Assembly: GCF_907165205.1 (NCBI RefSeq)
Contig: NC_058189.1
Span: 40,016,270 to 40,080,269 of the forward strand
Length of the DNA: 64,000 bases
Direction: 5' to 3'
Source of the DNA: Coccinella septempunctata
Lineage: Eukaryota > Arthropoda > Insecta > Coleoptera > Coccinellidae
Position numbers and translations under genes: made by a program. This document shows positions 1-12,312 of the stretch, one piece after another (the first letter of the stretch is position 1; every line of letters begins with the position of its first letter). A model generated the notes under the pieces. The model made no database searches. It saw nothing but the letters and a program-made list of their open reading frames with translations, and was not told the DNA's origin.

Positions 1-1401
1 TATTCCTTTCAAAGCCGCAAAATCGAGTTGTTGAGCTATCGTTGGACCACAATGTATTTATGTCCAAATATGTACCTACTAAACTTATTATTTCAATCAA
101 AATTTCAAAATAAATTGTTTTCCATTTTGCATTTTAAATTTTCTTCATCTCTCATCCTACTTCTAATTCATAAATATTCCCTCACTATGGCAGGACAACT
201 TCTGTCGGGATCTAGAAGTTAAACTGCAAAGTGCACTTTCAGACTAGACCACTGTGTAGAATCTTTCAGTTACAAACACCAGAGTTCTTATTACTGATAA
301 AAACCTTGTGGCACAAAAATGCAATCATCAATAGTGCAACATGTTAACTGGATGAATTTATTCCAACGCTGATTATTATACGTATTAAACAGAGTAGAAA
401 TCGAAAGAATGGTGCGTGCAGAATCTCTCATTCTGATTTGACAATTTGCTTTTAATCCCCATAAGGGATAAATGATATTTTTTACCCCAAAGCTCGTTAA
501 TTAGAGCATCCACATGATCCTTGAAATTGAACATTTTGTTTAATGCATATGACTCCTTCGGGAGAGAATACGTCAGCCGAAGAGTAGGGACTATGAAAAT
601 AAATAGTAGGTGAGGTAAACTGGTGTTGAATCAACCTTTCCTCCTGTTTCGTCTGCAGGTTCATTTATTACAGGAAGGAATGTTGTTGTTGGCAATTTGT
701 TTTACGGGTCAGTTAATACCTTCTCACTAGAGTTAGAACTCAATGTAACATGTTGATTTTGTCTCAGAGTACAGGTGAAGAATAGCAAGGGAATGAACCT
801 GTGAATATATCCCTATTTTGCAAGGAGAAGGCCAACCTGAATTTAAATTCTCCCATCGAGAATTTCACCTTGTTCATGAGAAAGTATCTTCATCTTGAAG
901 AAAAATATTTTCTCTCTTTTTCGAGTCTCTTAGGAAAGATATAGATAGATATGTAGGGATTCTATCACAGCCTGTAATTTCAAGTTCTTTGTGCAATAAA
1001 TGTTGCTATTTATCTGTGTAAGAATTAAGGTAGAATTAGTCCTTTAAATTTACGAATTTGACTATACAGAGGGTGTGAAAAGTAACGTGCAAAGTAAATT
1101 TTTGCGATATACACTATTTTTTAGGAGAACACTTGAAGAGATATAGGTAAATTCATAGAGCCATTGATTAGGAGTTTATCATGCACCCTCTACAAGGATC
1201 GGGGGTTAGTTAACTTTCTGTTCCAGCAGTAGATAGACGTTTTGATGCTGAGTATGGTTTGGTCATTGATTAGTTTATATTTATTGTACAAGATGTTTCA
1301 TTGGGGAACGGAAATATTCAACAGGAGGATAGGTGGTACCACAGAACATCAAATATAAGAAGTGTTACTTCCGTACTAATCCGAAGAAACCGCCGTGACG
1401 T
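1..1401. other. No recognisable gene
   Basis: I see no coding similarity or clear repeat in this AT-rich stretch. It could include the decayed 3' part of the Penelope-like element that follows on the minus strand, but I could not recognise an endonuclease domain in it. Confidence 0.5.
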
Positions 1402-2350
1402 TCAAATGTCATTTTGAATGACACTGTGAAGTGGGAACTTGGGACTTTTCATAATGGGGGAGGCCGCTTGTATTATTTCTCTAGATGTCGAATGAGAGGT
1501 ATAGACGTTCAAAATCTTCTTTAGAAGAGGCAAAGGATAATTGTTCAAGCTTAAAATATATTGAATTATCATCAAATTTTCTTCATAAAATACTGCGTCA
1601 CTTAAATTTCTGGATCTATAAACCAAATTCTGGATAGTTGACAATTTGTAAGAAAAACTACAATTTAATTTGTAATTCAAAATTCGACCAGAACTTGTTG
1701 GTTCACTATACCAACACGACACAAGAGAACCATGATCACATATCCTCACCAACACATCCAGGAAAAGTACCATCAACCTCAATCTCACTTGTGAACCGAA
1801 GTCGTGGGTGGTAATTGTTGAACACGTCCAAATACACGTCAACATACAATTTCAGGATGGGTATAAGAAAAGATAACTTAGGCTAACACATCTCAACACA
1901 CTCAGACATCAACATATTGTCCAGAGACGGACTGGCCGGATTACCCATAGCGGTTCCATCTACCCGATCTTAAAATCACCTCGGAACGTGAAAAAACAAG
2001 ATGCAAAAATGAAGTCCACACACCTCAGAAATAGTTCCCATGACATGTCTGTGAACGCAGAAATATATCTCTACTGCCTTCTAATAATATCCAGGACGAA
2101 TATCTTAGGAATGTTGATAAGCAACGAAATCACATCCAAGGTTACCAGGCAGAACCCTTCAGGAATTGAGACTGTGCGTATCAAGGACACAAACTCAAAA
2201 GAACTTAACCTTGTAGGGCGAAGTAGATTTAACAGATTTAATATGTAATGCACAAAAATAGAAATATAGGATGGAGAATTTATGCAACTTACGACTGGAC
2301 GAATACTCAAACTCAGCTTGTGTGTTTTTCTGAGGCCGTTTTATTTAAGA
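1402..2350 (-). pseudogene. Penelope-like element reverse transcriptase relic
   Basis: Reading right to left, the translation follows the order of a Penelope-like (PLE) reverse transcriptase. A KTHK-type entry motif with IRPVVSCINSPS lies near 2340-2270. A degenerate palm segment (FCLVTLDVISLLINIP) follows near 2120. The PLE signature GTAMGNPASPSL is at about 1960-1920, and the thumb segment FLDVLVR...SLVSCWY.EPTSSGRILNY lies within 1402-1845. The segments sit in different frames with stops between them, so the copy is dead. The catalytic YADD/YVDD box was not found. No GIY-YIG endonuclease was recognised downstream. The family assignment is by motif recognition and is fairly secure. Confidence 0.8.
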
Positions 2351-2910
2351 ATTTTATCGTATTTGTTATTCGTAAAATTGTTGCTTGGGGTTGAATAGGA
2401 TTCGCCACATGATTTTATAGTATGGAAAATAGAAAATGAGGGACCTTGAATATTATTTTAATGTTCAATATTATTAAATAAAGAAAACATGAGGGCAAAA
2501 ACTGCGGAAATTATTAATATCGCAAATAACATTTGGAAATGTTGAGGGAAATGAGATTAATTTTCAGTCGTCTTCCAAAAAATGGTTCAAAAAGATGTAA
2601 TTACACATATTGATCAGTGAAAACCTGTAGCCATTCATGAATGTTGCGATCATATCTAATATCGAGTTCAAAATGAGAAACTCACGGAGCTTTTTCTACA
2701 CATCCAATAACATATCCAAACCAGATACTCTCGTAACATTTCATAAGCCGGAATGATTTGAAAACTCTGATGTTATCGGTAATGTGGAAAGTCTTTTGAG
2801 AATGGAAACTTCCTATATAATCCCACTATTTGTCGGTTGTCAAACACGGCTCAGAGCATTCGAATTGCATGAATGTACTCGGATAAAATACGCGAAGTAG
2901 AGACTGGAAA
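2351..2910. other. No recognisable gene
   Basis: AT-rich sequence between the PLE relic and the first palindrome. Nothing recognisable. Confidence 0.5.
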
Positions 2911-3351
2911 GGGCGCATCGAATGCATATGACAAAATAGGGAAGTTGGGGTATAAGCTCCTCCGCACATATCAAACTTTTAGACGCAATCACGTCGGAAA
3001 CATCGTGGAAAATAATGATGTGAAGATTTAAATGGTTTCATGTCCAAGTTGATTCAAAAAATAGGTACAGTATTATATTCGATAAAACTCTTTTATCCGT
3101 TTTCCTTTAGGGTTTTCTTTTCTACGACCTACGTAGTCAACCTACACCATCAAAAGAAAACCCTAAAAGAAAACGGATTGAAGAGTTTTATCGAATATAA
3201 TACTGTACCTATTTTTTGAATCAACTTGGACATGAAACCATTTAAATCTTCACATCATTATTTTCCACGATGATTCCGACTAAAAAGTTGATATGTGCGG
3301 AGTAGCCCATACCCCAACTTCCCTATTTTGTCATATGCATTCGATGCGTCC
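2911..3351. repeat. Palindromic foldback repeat, ~210-bp arms
   Basis: The left arm starts GGGCGCATCGAATGCATATG and the right arm ends with its near-complement at 3332-3351. The arms read through AACTTCCCTATTTTG, TTTCCACGAT and AGGTACAGTATTATATTCGA in mirror order and meet at a ~27-bp loop near 3122-3149. There is no ORF, so it looks like a non-autonomous foldback or MITE. Flanking duplications were not clear. Confidence 0.85.
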
Positions 3352-3356
3352 TAAAT

Positions 3357-3596
3357 GAAATGGCTATTTTTGAACTTGTACTGACCGTTTCAATTGTTCT
3401 TTCTTTGTGTATGCCACTTTGACTTGTTTTCTTCATATTGTCATTCGACAATAATTCTGTCATTCGACAATACTGTTGAAAATAAACATGATTATCAAAT
3501 CATATTTTTCGACAATAAGAAGAAAACAAGTCAAAGTGGCATACACAAAGAAAGAACAATTGAAACGGTCAGTACAAGTTTAAAAATAGCCATTTT
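3357..3596. repeat. Second palindromic repeat, ~78-bp arms
   Basis: The left arm (3357-3436) contains ACTGACCGTTTCAATTGTTC and CCACTTTGACTTGTTTTCTT. The right arm (about 3520-3596) is the near-perfect reverse complement. The loop contains two copies of GTCATTCGACAAT. It abuts the preceding palindrome within a few bases. Any reading frame across it is only a by-product of the repeat. Confidence 0.85.
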
Positions 3597-3679
3597 ATTT
3601 ATTTCCAATTATTAGCTATAAGGAATAGATACAACGGTCTATTTTAAGTCCAATATAAATAGTTTGAGATATTAATATA

Positions 3680-5111
3680 CAGGGTGATTCAGAACTAGAG
3701 GCGAAAAATTGAGGAACGTATACAGGCTGCTATTCTTCATAAAAAAGTAAAATAAAATTTTTGGATATAGCCTTGTTTCCGAGATATAATTGTTCAAAAT
3801 GTCTGAATGACATCACTTCAATAACTGATAAAAATATAGAAAAAATTAAATCGAATGTTCAAAAATGTCACCATTAGCATCGATACATGCTTGGCAACGC
3901 AGAATAAGGGAATTGTACACTAATTGCATGTTTTGCCTATTCTGAGTGTATTTGACTGCGTTAATAATTCGTTCCATTAATTGTTATTTATCATTAATTT
4001 CCACTGCGTAAACTTGTTGTTCCAAATGTCCGCATACAAAATAATCCAAAGGATTCAAATTAGGTGAACTCGCCTGGCCAAAGCACTTGACCACGCCGAC
4101 CAATCCATCTACCATTGAAATTTTGGTCTAACCAGGCGACAACATTTCGTCCAACATGCGGTGGTGCTCCATCGTTCTGATACCACATACGATTGTACAC
4201 CAAATCCATAGGAAAATCTTCTAGCAAATTATCGAGATTGTTTACCAAAAACTGCAAGTACGCATCGGCATTCAAACGATCAGGCAGGACTTGGATTGGT
4301 AGTACCTAATTTTTCGTTAAAGACTTCGCCCCATACATTAATGGAGAATCGTTGTTGAAAACCCCTTCTTTTAAAAGCGTGAGGATTTTCTAGAGACCAT
4401 ACATGTTCATTATGGGAGTTATTTATGCCATCTCAAGCTTCGTCCGACCAAAGCGTCTCCCTTGAGGAATCTTCATTTTGTTTATGCTGCTGAAGAAGCC
4501 ATTGACAAAAGGCGAGTCTGTGAATGTGATCAACTTTATGTTTATGAAATAGATGTAAGACTTCGGTTTTCAAGGTTCTCCAAGAAAAGCTTTGGGACAC
4601 ATCAAGACGGGCAGCAATACGTCTAGTACTAATTTCCGTATTATCGAGCATACAATCTATCACTTCTTCTCCTCTCTTAGCATAATAGTAATTATTCCGG
4701 GTACCACCACCAGCACCAGTACGAGAAATTTCAATTCCAAACTGTCGCAGCCTTTTTGATAAGCGTCAGAAAACATCCGGCGAGATGGTCGCGTCTATTA
4801 GGAATGTTGCATTCCCGACAAGCTTTCAATGCGTTGCCATCACAAACACCGTACACAAAAATAATATCTGCATATTTTTCGTTAGAAAACTGCATGTTTA
4901 AACGAAGGAAGCAAAGCAGAAAATAAGTGTTCTGTCACCAGGTGACATTCATCTCCTTTATTTCTAGGCTTACTGTAATTTATGAAATTCAATTAATGTC
5001 CAAAAACTCGGAAACGAAACCTCATCGGCCAAAAATTTTTTTAACGTTTAATCAAGAATATTAGTTTATATACGTCCCTCAATTTTTCGCCTAGAGTTTT
5101 AAATCACCCTG
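3680..5111. mobile_element. Tc1/mariner-superfamily element, DD41D-like, decayed
   Basis: The element has inverted ends of about 45 bp starting CAGGGTGATT and containing GGCGAAAAATTGAGG, flanked by TA at 3678-3679 and 5112-5113, the mariner target duplication. It encloses a broken transposase on the minus strand. Total length is 1,432 bp. The ends are much better preserved than the coding region. Confidence 0.85.
3846..4895 (-). pseudogene. Mariner-like transposase (DD41D spacing), frameshifted
   Basis: The start at 4895 gives MQFSNEKYADIIFVYG, the usual N-terminus of this transposase group. A helix-turn-helix segment (ISTRRIAARLDVSQS) lies within 4433-4663. The first catalytic aspartate is in LWSDEA. 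The second is in WYQNDGAPPH. The third is in SPNLNPLDYF, reached only after a 1-nt frameshift near 4080. The second-to-third spacing is 41 residues, as in the rosa-like DD41D group. The C-terminus CQACIDANGDIFEHSI precedes the stop at 3846. Several stops and frameshifts make it non-functional. Confidence 0.85.
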
Positions 5112-6636
5112 TATAATAACAAGGTGTACCCTTGATATGACAAGCTATAACTTGATATGACTCAAATAATGCTACCTTTAAAAAAATAAATTTCACTGTT
5201 ACCCTATCTGTAGATGGATGATCTTTTATATTTCGCGTCGACCAACTATTGATCCAAAATTTGTCTTAAGAGGTAGGTAGGTATTCTTGACAAATTAACC
5301 GTTTTCGAGTAATTTGAGTATGAAGATCGGTATATTCTTCTTCCGAGCAAGTTGAACGAAAAATCTTGAACAGTACCTAGGGTCGAAAAATTGATTGACC
5401 TTACTGATGTTTATACCTGTGAAAACGAACAGATCTACCTTTAGAATTTTGATACGACTTTTATGAGATACAAAAAGGGTTTCTTTGTTTATTTTGAATG
5501 ATTGATATAGTACCGTGAACTTTTGCATAGATCTATAATTTCTGTATTCTTCAACCTAATGGATATTCTTGTGAAAAAATAATAGAATGCGATAGATGAA
5601 ACGACCTGGGTGTGTAACTATATAAATATTAAACCCCTGTAGGTTCCAGCCAGTGTAGTTTCGAAAAGATCTATTGTGGAATCAATCAAATAACGGACAG
5701 ATTTGTGTCCAATCATAACGTGCGTCATTCGTCGTCAAGTAGGCTATGAAACGTCGATATTTCGTGTCGAAACGTGAATTCTAGTTTGTGATGTACCATT
5801 TTCCAGGTGAATTGTCAAGCAAGCGTTTTGGGTTATTGTGTTAAAATTATCAGCAAATGATGAAGTTTTTACGGACGAGCAAAAAGCATTTACTATTGAA
5901 TCGAACTACAAATTTAGGGAGACAATAGAAGAGTGAAAATATTCTATTCATAAATACTTCAGCGACTTCATAGAATGTTGCTGTGATTATCAATTTTGCC
6001 AATGTACTGTTTCAAGATGTGTTAATGTTTTCCATTAAAAAGATATGTTCAAACAGATGAGAAAGTGGTCGACTGAAGAAGAAAACCCCAGAGTTATTTA
6101 GCAATGTTGGAAATATGATGACAGAAGCTCCACGAACCTCTGTTTAGTGTTTGGGTTTTATCTCAACTGGCTGGAGTCTCCGTTAGTATAATATACCACA
6201 CGACTTTGAATGAAAGACATACATTTGTTTCCATAGGCATGTTATCAAAACATTGAAAAGGTGGATTACCTACACTTCAATCAAAGGCAAGTTGTGAGAC
6301 CTATTTTCTTTGATGGAACTAAAACATCAGAACACTAATAAGAAAGAGAAATTATAATGCCTCTTTATAGCCAAATTTTATTTCTATGAATTGTCATTGG
6401 ACAATAACTATTGAGTTATTTTAAACATATACTTCTCAGTTTATATGATTGGGTTTACGCTTCTGATATATCTGACTAAGATATTTTCAATGTTGCGGCG
6501 TTGCCGCTTATACGAAAAATTACTATAAACTTTGTTGTTTGAAATGTGAAATGTGACACCCTATTTATTATAACTTTTTTGGCTTCTCTATCCCCATCTG
6601 AGTATTTTTGTCTAATACTATCCATATTTCTGGCAC
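5112..6636. other. No recognisable gene
   Basis: AT-rich stretch. The short open frames (for example 5295-5528 on the minus strand) resemble nothing I know and have no supporting context. Confidence 0.5.
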
Positions 6637-6644
6637 TTTCGGAG

Positions 6645-7400
6645 CAGTGGCGTAGCTTGCCTTAGAGGGGCCCTGTATCAAAATGTTTTGAGGGGCCCTA
6701 AGGAAGGGTGAAGTAAAAATAAAAGTAGCAAAAAATGTTCGATTAGTATCGAAATGATATTATGTACTTATAATTAAAAGTTCTCACTCATACTTGGTGC
6801 TGGGAGCGAAATCATACAGAAACAAATAACATACAAACAAATAATAAACAAAAAATACCAAAAATTAAAGATACGCTTTTCTAGCATTTATTTCAGCAAA
6901 TCTATTAATCAAATCAGCCATAGCTGATGACGATTTCAGTTTTTTAAGTTGTTCCCCCTCTATTGACAATAACGACATGCCTGACAGCCGTTCCTGTCCC
7001 ATAGAAGTCCTCAGATAATTTTTTATGAGTTTTAATTTTGAAAAACTCCTTTCAACGATTGCAGTTGTAACCGGAAGGGTCTAAAATAAAAGGCATGCAG
7101 TAATATGGTCCGGAAAACTGAATGCAGGGCTACCGAAATTTATCAGGACTAATTCTAAAAGTTCTTTGATGGCACGAATTTTCTGAATTTCAGATTTTAA
7201 GTATTCGTATCTATCTGAATGATGGATTCGGTGTAATGAACGGGATTTTGAAATGAATGTTTGTCTTAGCTATTGAAAAACCTGTAAGAGGTTTTGGATA
7301 ACATTTTTAGGAATTTTTTGCTTACAGACATTCGGGGGCCCCTAAGGCCTGGGGGCCCCATATCACTGATACCGCTAATACCGCGGTAGCTACGCCCCTG
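6645..7400. mobile_element. hAT-superfamily element, internally deleted
   Basis: The left end is CAGTGGCGTAGCTTGCC and the right end, read inverted, is CAGGGGCGTAGCTACCGC, typical hAT termini. The 8-bp sequence TTTCGGAG is duplicated exactly at 6637-6644 and 7401-7408, the expected hAT target duplication. At 756 bp it is far shorter than an autonomous hAT and keeps only the transposase C-terminus. Confidence 0.92.
6865..7215 (-). pseudogene. hAT transposase C-terminal (dimerisation) domain
   Basis: The reverse translation gives a helical segment (ELLELVLINFGSPAF), then after a frame change TTAIVERSFSKLKLIKNY and LRTSMGQERLSGMSLLSIE, ending at a TAA at 6865. This is the conserved hAT C-terminal dimerisation motif of the group often annotated as MYM-type zinc-finger proteins. 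The RNase H-like catalytic core and BED finger are missing. It lies inside the hAT termini with the 8-bp duplication. Confidence 0.85.
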
Positions 7401-7408
7401 TTTCGGAG

Positions 7409-8671
7409 ATACCAACGGGCATCGACTTTCCACAAAAAATTGCCAAAAATATGGATCAAATGAAATAGGCACAGAAAAGATATTTCATATTTTGGGAAGC
7501 AGAAATTCTTAAAATGGTTCACTAGGGTCCTGAGGATGAGTTTCGTGTGGAAAAAATTTTTGTTCGTGATAAACCAGGTGTTCCAAAATTTTTCGTCATT
7601 TTATTTGTGTCATTCGATAAAAAAATGGCATAAAGTTGATTTTTTCAAATAGATCCTACTTTTCATCTATTTATTTTCAGAGCAAATCAAAATACGCATT
7701 TAACGATGAATCATGTTCCCATATGAAATGTCTTTTCTAGGCCTTTTTTATTGGATCCATGTTTTTGGCCATTTTTTGTGAAAAACGGTTAATACCTCTA
7801 CAATTATCACGAATTGGGGTAAGAAAAATACTAAGATGGCGTTAGAGAAGCGGGAAAAGTTAAAATAAATAGATTGTCTATTTAAAATAACGAAGTTTGT
7901 AGTATTTTTCCGTAAGTGTTTGATAGAACAGAAGCGTAAATTCTAATTCCTAAACTTTTAGAACAATCCCATTATCCATTCTCCGTAAACAAATGACAGG
8001 CCACCTACCGTGGGACACCTTGTATACACATTCGTTTCAAATTCGATAAATCTTCCAAGTAGAAAAAACATGATGCCGGGAGCATTTTTCCGACCATTCA
8101 GAACTTCATACCCTGAACTGAAGGGAGACTAGTTCGCGCTGTATAAAAATTGCCCTAATATTTTTCGCGAAAAAATGACATTCCTGTCACATACGTGAAT
8201 GTGGCAAAAGCAAAAAAAATGTTGGGAATATTTCCACGTAAATTCCAGGGTGGATATCTCTGCCAGGCTTAGCGAACCTGCATCCACATATTTGAACCTC
8301 AATAAATAACTGGCCAACATTCGCTGTTAGGGAGTTGCGGCCAATATTAATTATTTTATCTAGCACATCGAAAAATTTAATATCCGGCCAACCCCTACTT
8401 CCTCTCGTATGTGTTTAGAATATTCAATTTTGACGAAGCCGTATCGACGGGACAGTTATTTGGAATTCTAAGGTGATATTATCTCATGAAACCGTGCTAC
8501 CTCATAATCGTATATTAAAAGTAGAAATGAGAAAAACTTGGGAGTTGTCGATTCCTTGAAATTCAAGCATTCATTTAAAATGCTTTGGAGGTATTAACAT
8601 CAGAATTGTTTAATCTTTCTCTCACATATATTGGTCTTCTCAACTCTAGATTTCAAAAATCGGTTTCTCTA
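7409..8671. other. No recognisable gene
   Basis: AT-rich sequence with no recognisable coding similarity. Confidence 0.5.
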
Positions 8672-8673
8672 TA

Positions 8674-9516
8674 ACGGGTGGCCTACCCCAGAACCTGCGC
8701 TCATTTTGAGGGAGTAAATAGAGACATTTTGAAAATATTTTTTTGTGTGTAGGGTGTTGAAAAGCAAAATTTTCATATATACAGGATATTCGAAAACAGA
8801 TATCGACTACACCTTTTTAAATGTAACACCCTGTAGTTGACCTCAAAAATGAAATAGCATGCCTAAATTATGATGATTTTCTTCATATCACTTTATACCT
8901 TAGAAGGACCATTGGCGAGATAAAGCCGAAAATGCTTTACTAATTTTGAATTAAAAATCGTAAAGTGCTCAGAAACTATTAGGTTTAAATGTAGGAAATT
9001 TTTATGAAGATAGTTTCGAAATTAATTTTAACGTTCAACGACATATAGAAATACCGGGTGTGCCATTTGAAATAAGAAAGTTTTTGAAGATTATTTGTAG
9101 TTGATGTTTAAGAATGAATTATGATCACTCTGTATATTCCACAGTTGGAATTTTCTTTTATATGTAGGAGTAGTCTGATCGCTGGCGTAACTACTTTCTC
9201 CATTAATTGCTATTTAAAAACACCATATTTTCAATTTTTTGCCATTGTCTCGTAAATGGTGCTCCTAAGGTATAAAGTGATCTGTATAAACTCATCATAA
9301 TTTGAGCTTGCCATTTATTTTTTGAGGTCTAATACAGGGTGTTACATTTAAAAAGAGTAACTTCGGTCTATATATTCGTTTTCGAACACCCTGTAGATAT
9401 GACAATAATTTCAAATTGTGCTTTTGAACACCCTACACACACCAAAAGAAATTATTTTCAAAATATTTTTATCCACTCCCCCAAAATGAGCGCCGCTTCT
9501 GGAGTGAGCCACCCGG
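8674..9516. mobile_element. Palindromic MITE with TA target duplication
   Basis: The left end ACGGGTGGCC and right end (inverted) CCGGGTGGCT are flanked by TA at 8672-8673 and 9517-9518. The arms pair over about 300 bp each, through GCGCTCATTTTG, an AACACCCTGTAG-type box and CACTTTATACCTTAG. No transposase is present. It is likely mobilised by a Tc1/mariner-type transposase. A second CCGGGTGTGCCATTTGAAAT-type box near 9055 suggests nested or composite MITE material in the middle. Confidence 0.8.
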
Positions 9517-9794
9517 TATGAGTTGAGTTGAATACTCAAAGATAATACAGAGCATTTCTGAACTGTGGTTACGAACGAGATGAAAAAAATTCTTGAATAG
9601 CCTTGAAAGTGAAAAGTCTTCTAGAACTGGGCCTGCAAACACTTCGGTGCAGTTCGAAAAAGGTATTCAACTGAAATTTGGCATAGCTATATCATAGTTC
9701 ACAGTTTACAATGTTTACGTAATGTGATATGCCAATTTCGATCGCAAATTAATAGAATGATATTTCTTCTGAAACTATGCCGTCGTCTTCCTCA

Positions 9795-10255
9795 AGAAAT
9801 CCACCTTCCACACCTTACCTCTCTGTTCAGAACGTCATCAGTATTTAAATCCCGGGTCTCCATTGCCTCCTTGATCGTACCGTTCCAGGAGTTTCTTGGT
9901 CTGGTGCGTTCCCTTCTACCACCAGAACTCCACTGAAATTTTTTTTCGGTAACCTATCCTCTTGCATTCGAAGCACATGTCCAAACCATTTCGGCCTTTT
10001 TTTTCTATACGCTGCAGTACCGTCACCCCTGACTTCATGATATGTCTTATTTCGCCATTTTTCCTTCATTTCTTGATATGCCAGCACTCTTTCTGAGGTA
10101 GTCCATCTCTACAGCCTGAATCTTCCTTCTAGAGTCTGCGTCCACAGCTTTGAGCTATAACACAGCACTGATTCTACCAGTGTAAGACCAAGTCGATTTT
10201 TAGTATTGAAAGATATCATATCATATTTCTTCTCTAGAGCGGTCATGAATATTCC
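9795..10255 (-). pseudogene. LINE ORF2 C-terminal fragment
   Basis: The reverse translation gives KNRLGLTLVESVLCYSS, then KRPKWFGHVLRMQEDRLPKK, then after a frameshift WNGTIKEAMETRDLN and a stop near 9795. The xxWxGHVLRMxxxRLPK segment is characteristic of the C-terminus of insect LINE polymerases such as the RTE-like group, and resembles GHILRMQDTRLPK in the element at 45-47 kb. It is 5'-truncated and frameshifted. The clade is uncertain. Confidence 0.75.
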
Positions 10256-10772
10256 GCTGAAAAAGTTAAATGAAGTATATTTTATATAGACAATTTTTGG
10301 TTAAAAGACTTATTTTGATGAGTTCTACCTTCTCTCGAAAAAAAGCCTCACCTTTGAAAACACTCTGTACATATTGTATCTATATCTCTATTTCATACTT
10401 ATGTATTGTAGTTAATTTCAAGTAAAAATAGAAAAAAATTAATTTATTTTATCGAACCTTTATTTAAGAGATGTATGAGTTTTTAGATTCGCATCCATCA
10501 TTCAAAACAAATTTAGAAATGTTGAATAATCTAAAGAATGAAATTTCCTCAACACTTTCAATTTTTCAATTCTCAACGGGGCATTGTAGTATATATTCAA
10601 TGCTCAAACGAATGGGGCTGAAAACTTTCAATAAAAATTTATTATACCAGAAGTATCGATTTGGAATTTTACTCACCATATCCAAGCTCACTACAATCTT
10701 TTTGAAACGAATTCACAACAATAAACATCTAAGAATACTTGAATATTAAAAATAATAAATATATAAATATAA

Positions 10773-10934
10773 ATTATTGATTTAAATTAAGGGTGTTTCG
10801 ACTATTTTTCAGGGCAAAATTCCAATGAGAGTCAAATTGTATTAAAGCTCTATATATTTCGTCAACTATCGTTGACTCTCATTGGAATTTTGCCCTGAAA
10901 AATAGTCGAAACAAACAACAATTTAAATCAATAA
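10773..10934. repeat. Inverted repeat with ~63-bp arms
   Basis: The left arm (ATTATTGATTTAAAT, then GTTTCGACTATTTTTCAGGG and CCAATGAGAGTCAA) is mirrored by the right arm ending ATTTAAATCAATAAT. The central loop is about 35 bp. It is probably a small MITE-like repeat. Confidence 0.85.
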
Positions 10935-11671
10935 TTTTCCAAACGACTAGTATCCTATAACTTCAATATAAATATAAATATAATAAATTTTTGCTATTGC
11001 GAAAATCATTGACCATTTCGAAAACACTCTTCAATCCACTACGGTCGTAATTTTAACTAACAATTGCTGTGAAACGGACTGCTAACCATGAATTTCACTT
11101 CAAAATAATGAAAACCTTTGATTTTGTCAGTGGAATTATCATCACAGAATCTTCTAATATGCGTTGTAGGCCGAAATAACGAATGTATAAGCTACTAGCT
11201 TAGCACATATGCGACGTAACGTCGGGAAGGGTTAAATAAATTGATATAAAATTAAGATGTCTTTCAATTAATGTGTTTTTAATTAAACAAAGTAGATAAT
11301 TATTAGAAAATGAATATATTATATATGCGCAAATTTTTTTTTTTTAAAAGTGTTAACAAATAATACAAATTCTCAATTGTCAATAATATCTTAATGATTC
11401 AATTACTTACAAAGTAAGTAACAGAGATTAGCGGTTGGTCCTGCGTTGCAGGACGTATTGTTGGGTCTGTGAAGTTAGCGAGAAGTTGAAAGCGTTAATT
11501 CTGAAACTGTGTTCAACGGCTATTTAGTGCCTATATACTTAGTTGTGAGGTATAAAAAACTCTTTCATTTCACAATTGTTGTTTTTGAGAAATTGACATT
11601 CAAGTTGGTGCTTAGCGTGAATATTCAATAAGCATGAAATTCATATAAGAATTTTTTGAACTATATACTTT

Positions 11672-11705
11672 GACTATCGATTACGGCACTAGGCCATCAT
11701 CAGGT
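11672..11705 (-). other. Hammerhead-like motif, degenerate
   Basis: The minus strand reads CTGATGATGGCCTAGTGCCG followed by TAATCG. CTGATGA is a hammerhead ribozyme core box, and GGCC...TGCC could form stem II. The second core box would be GAAA but is GTAA here. Penelope-like elements are known to carry hammerhead motifs, so this may mark a PLE end, but no PLE coding sequence was found beside it. Confidence 0.3.
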
Positions 11706-12309
11706 GAGCTCATGCACAAAAGATGTTCTTGAGGTAGTTAGAAGTTATTATCCTGCCGAGATTTTGTTGCCCCGACCCGTTTGAGGGATATGACATATAG
11801 TTCAATATTTCACAAGCCTTTGCTCTATTTATTTAAACACACTCATTGCTATTCTGAAGTAATGAATAAACATCCCCAGATTGACTACCATTAATCAAGA
11901 CTACCCTGCAATTTACATCAGAATGGAATAGGATGGCCCACTTATAGCAAGGATAATCTCAGGGCTCAGCTGTTCGAGATACTGAAAACTGCCGTTCGGA
12001 TGAAATTGGAAGTGGTGACGATATTAAGTCGAAGCTATATTGCTGCATTGTTCAATCTATTTCACTTTGGAAATTTATTGGAATTTGATATCCTCCTCTT
12101 CGAATTTCTGGCCCAGTTGTTCTCTGGGTGGAATTGGAAGCAGACGAGTTCTTTCCTTTTCAGATCGAAAATGTTCGCAGGTGAATCTCTGGATCACAAT
12201 TTCAGTTTTATATGGTGCGCGATTCTGCACGGTCCCGAATGTTTTCTGGAAACGTATGGCTACGATTTGCAGCGCCTTGATGATGAGAAAGTACTTATGT
12301 CTGAATAAT

Positions 12310-12312
<3 letters not shown>

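Larger units (their letters stand above)
10256..12312. other. Mostly unrecognised DNA
   Basis: It contains the hairpin at 10773-10934, the ribozyme-like motif near 11690 and open frames at 10471-10749 (92 aa) and 12000-12308 (102 aa), both on the plus strand. Neither translation resembles a family I know and neither has a supported start. I therefore do not call them genes. Confidence 0.5.

Noticed and set aside
10471..10749. 92-residue plus-strand frame as a host gene exon
   Set aside because: No recognised similarity and no splice context that I can defend; AT-rich DNA yields such frames by chance.
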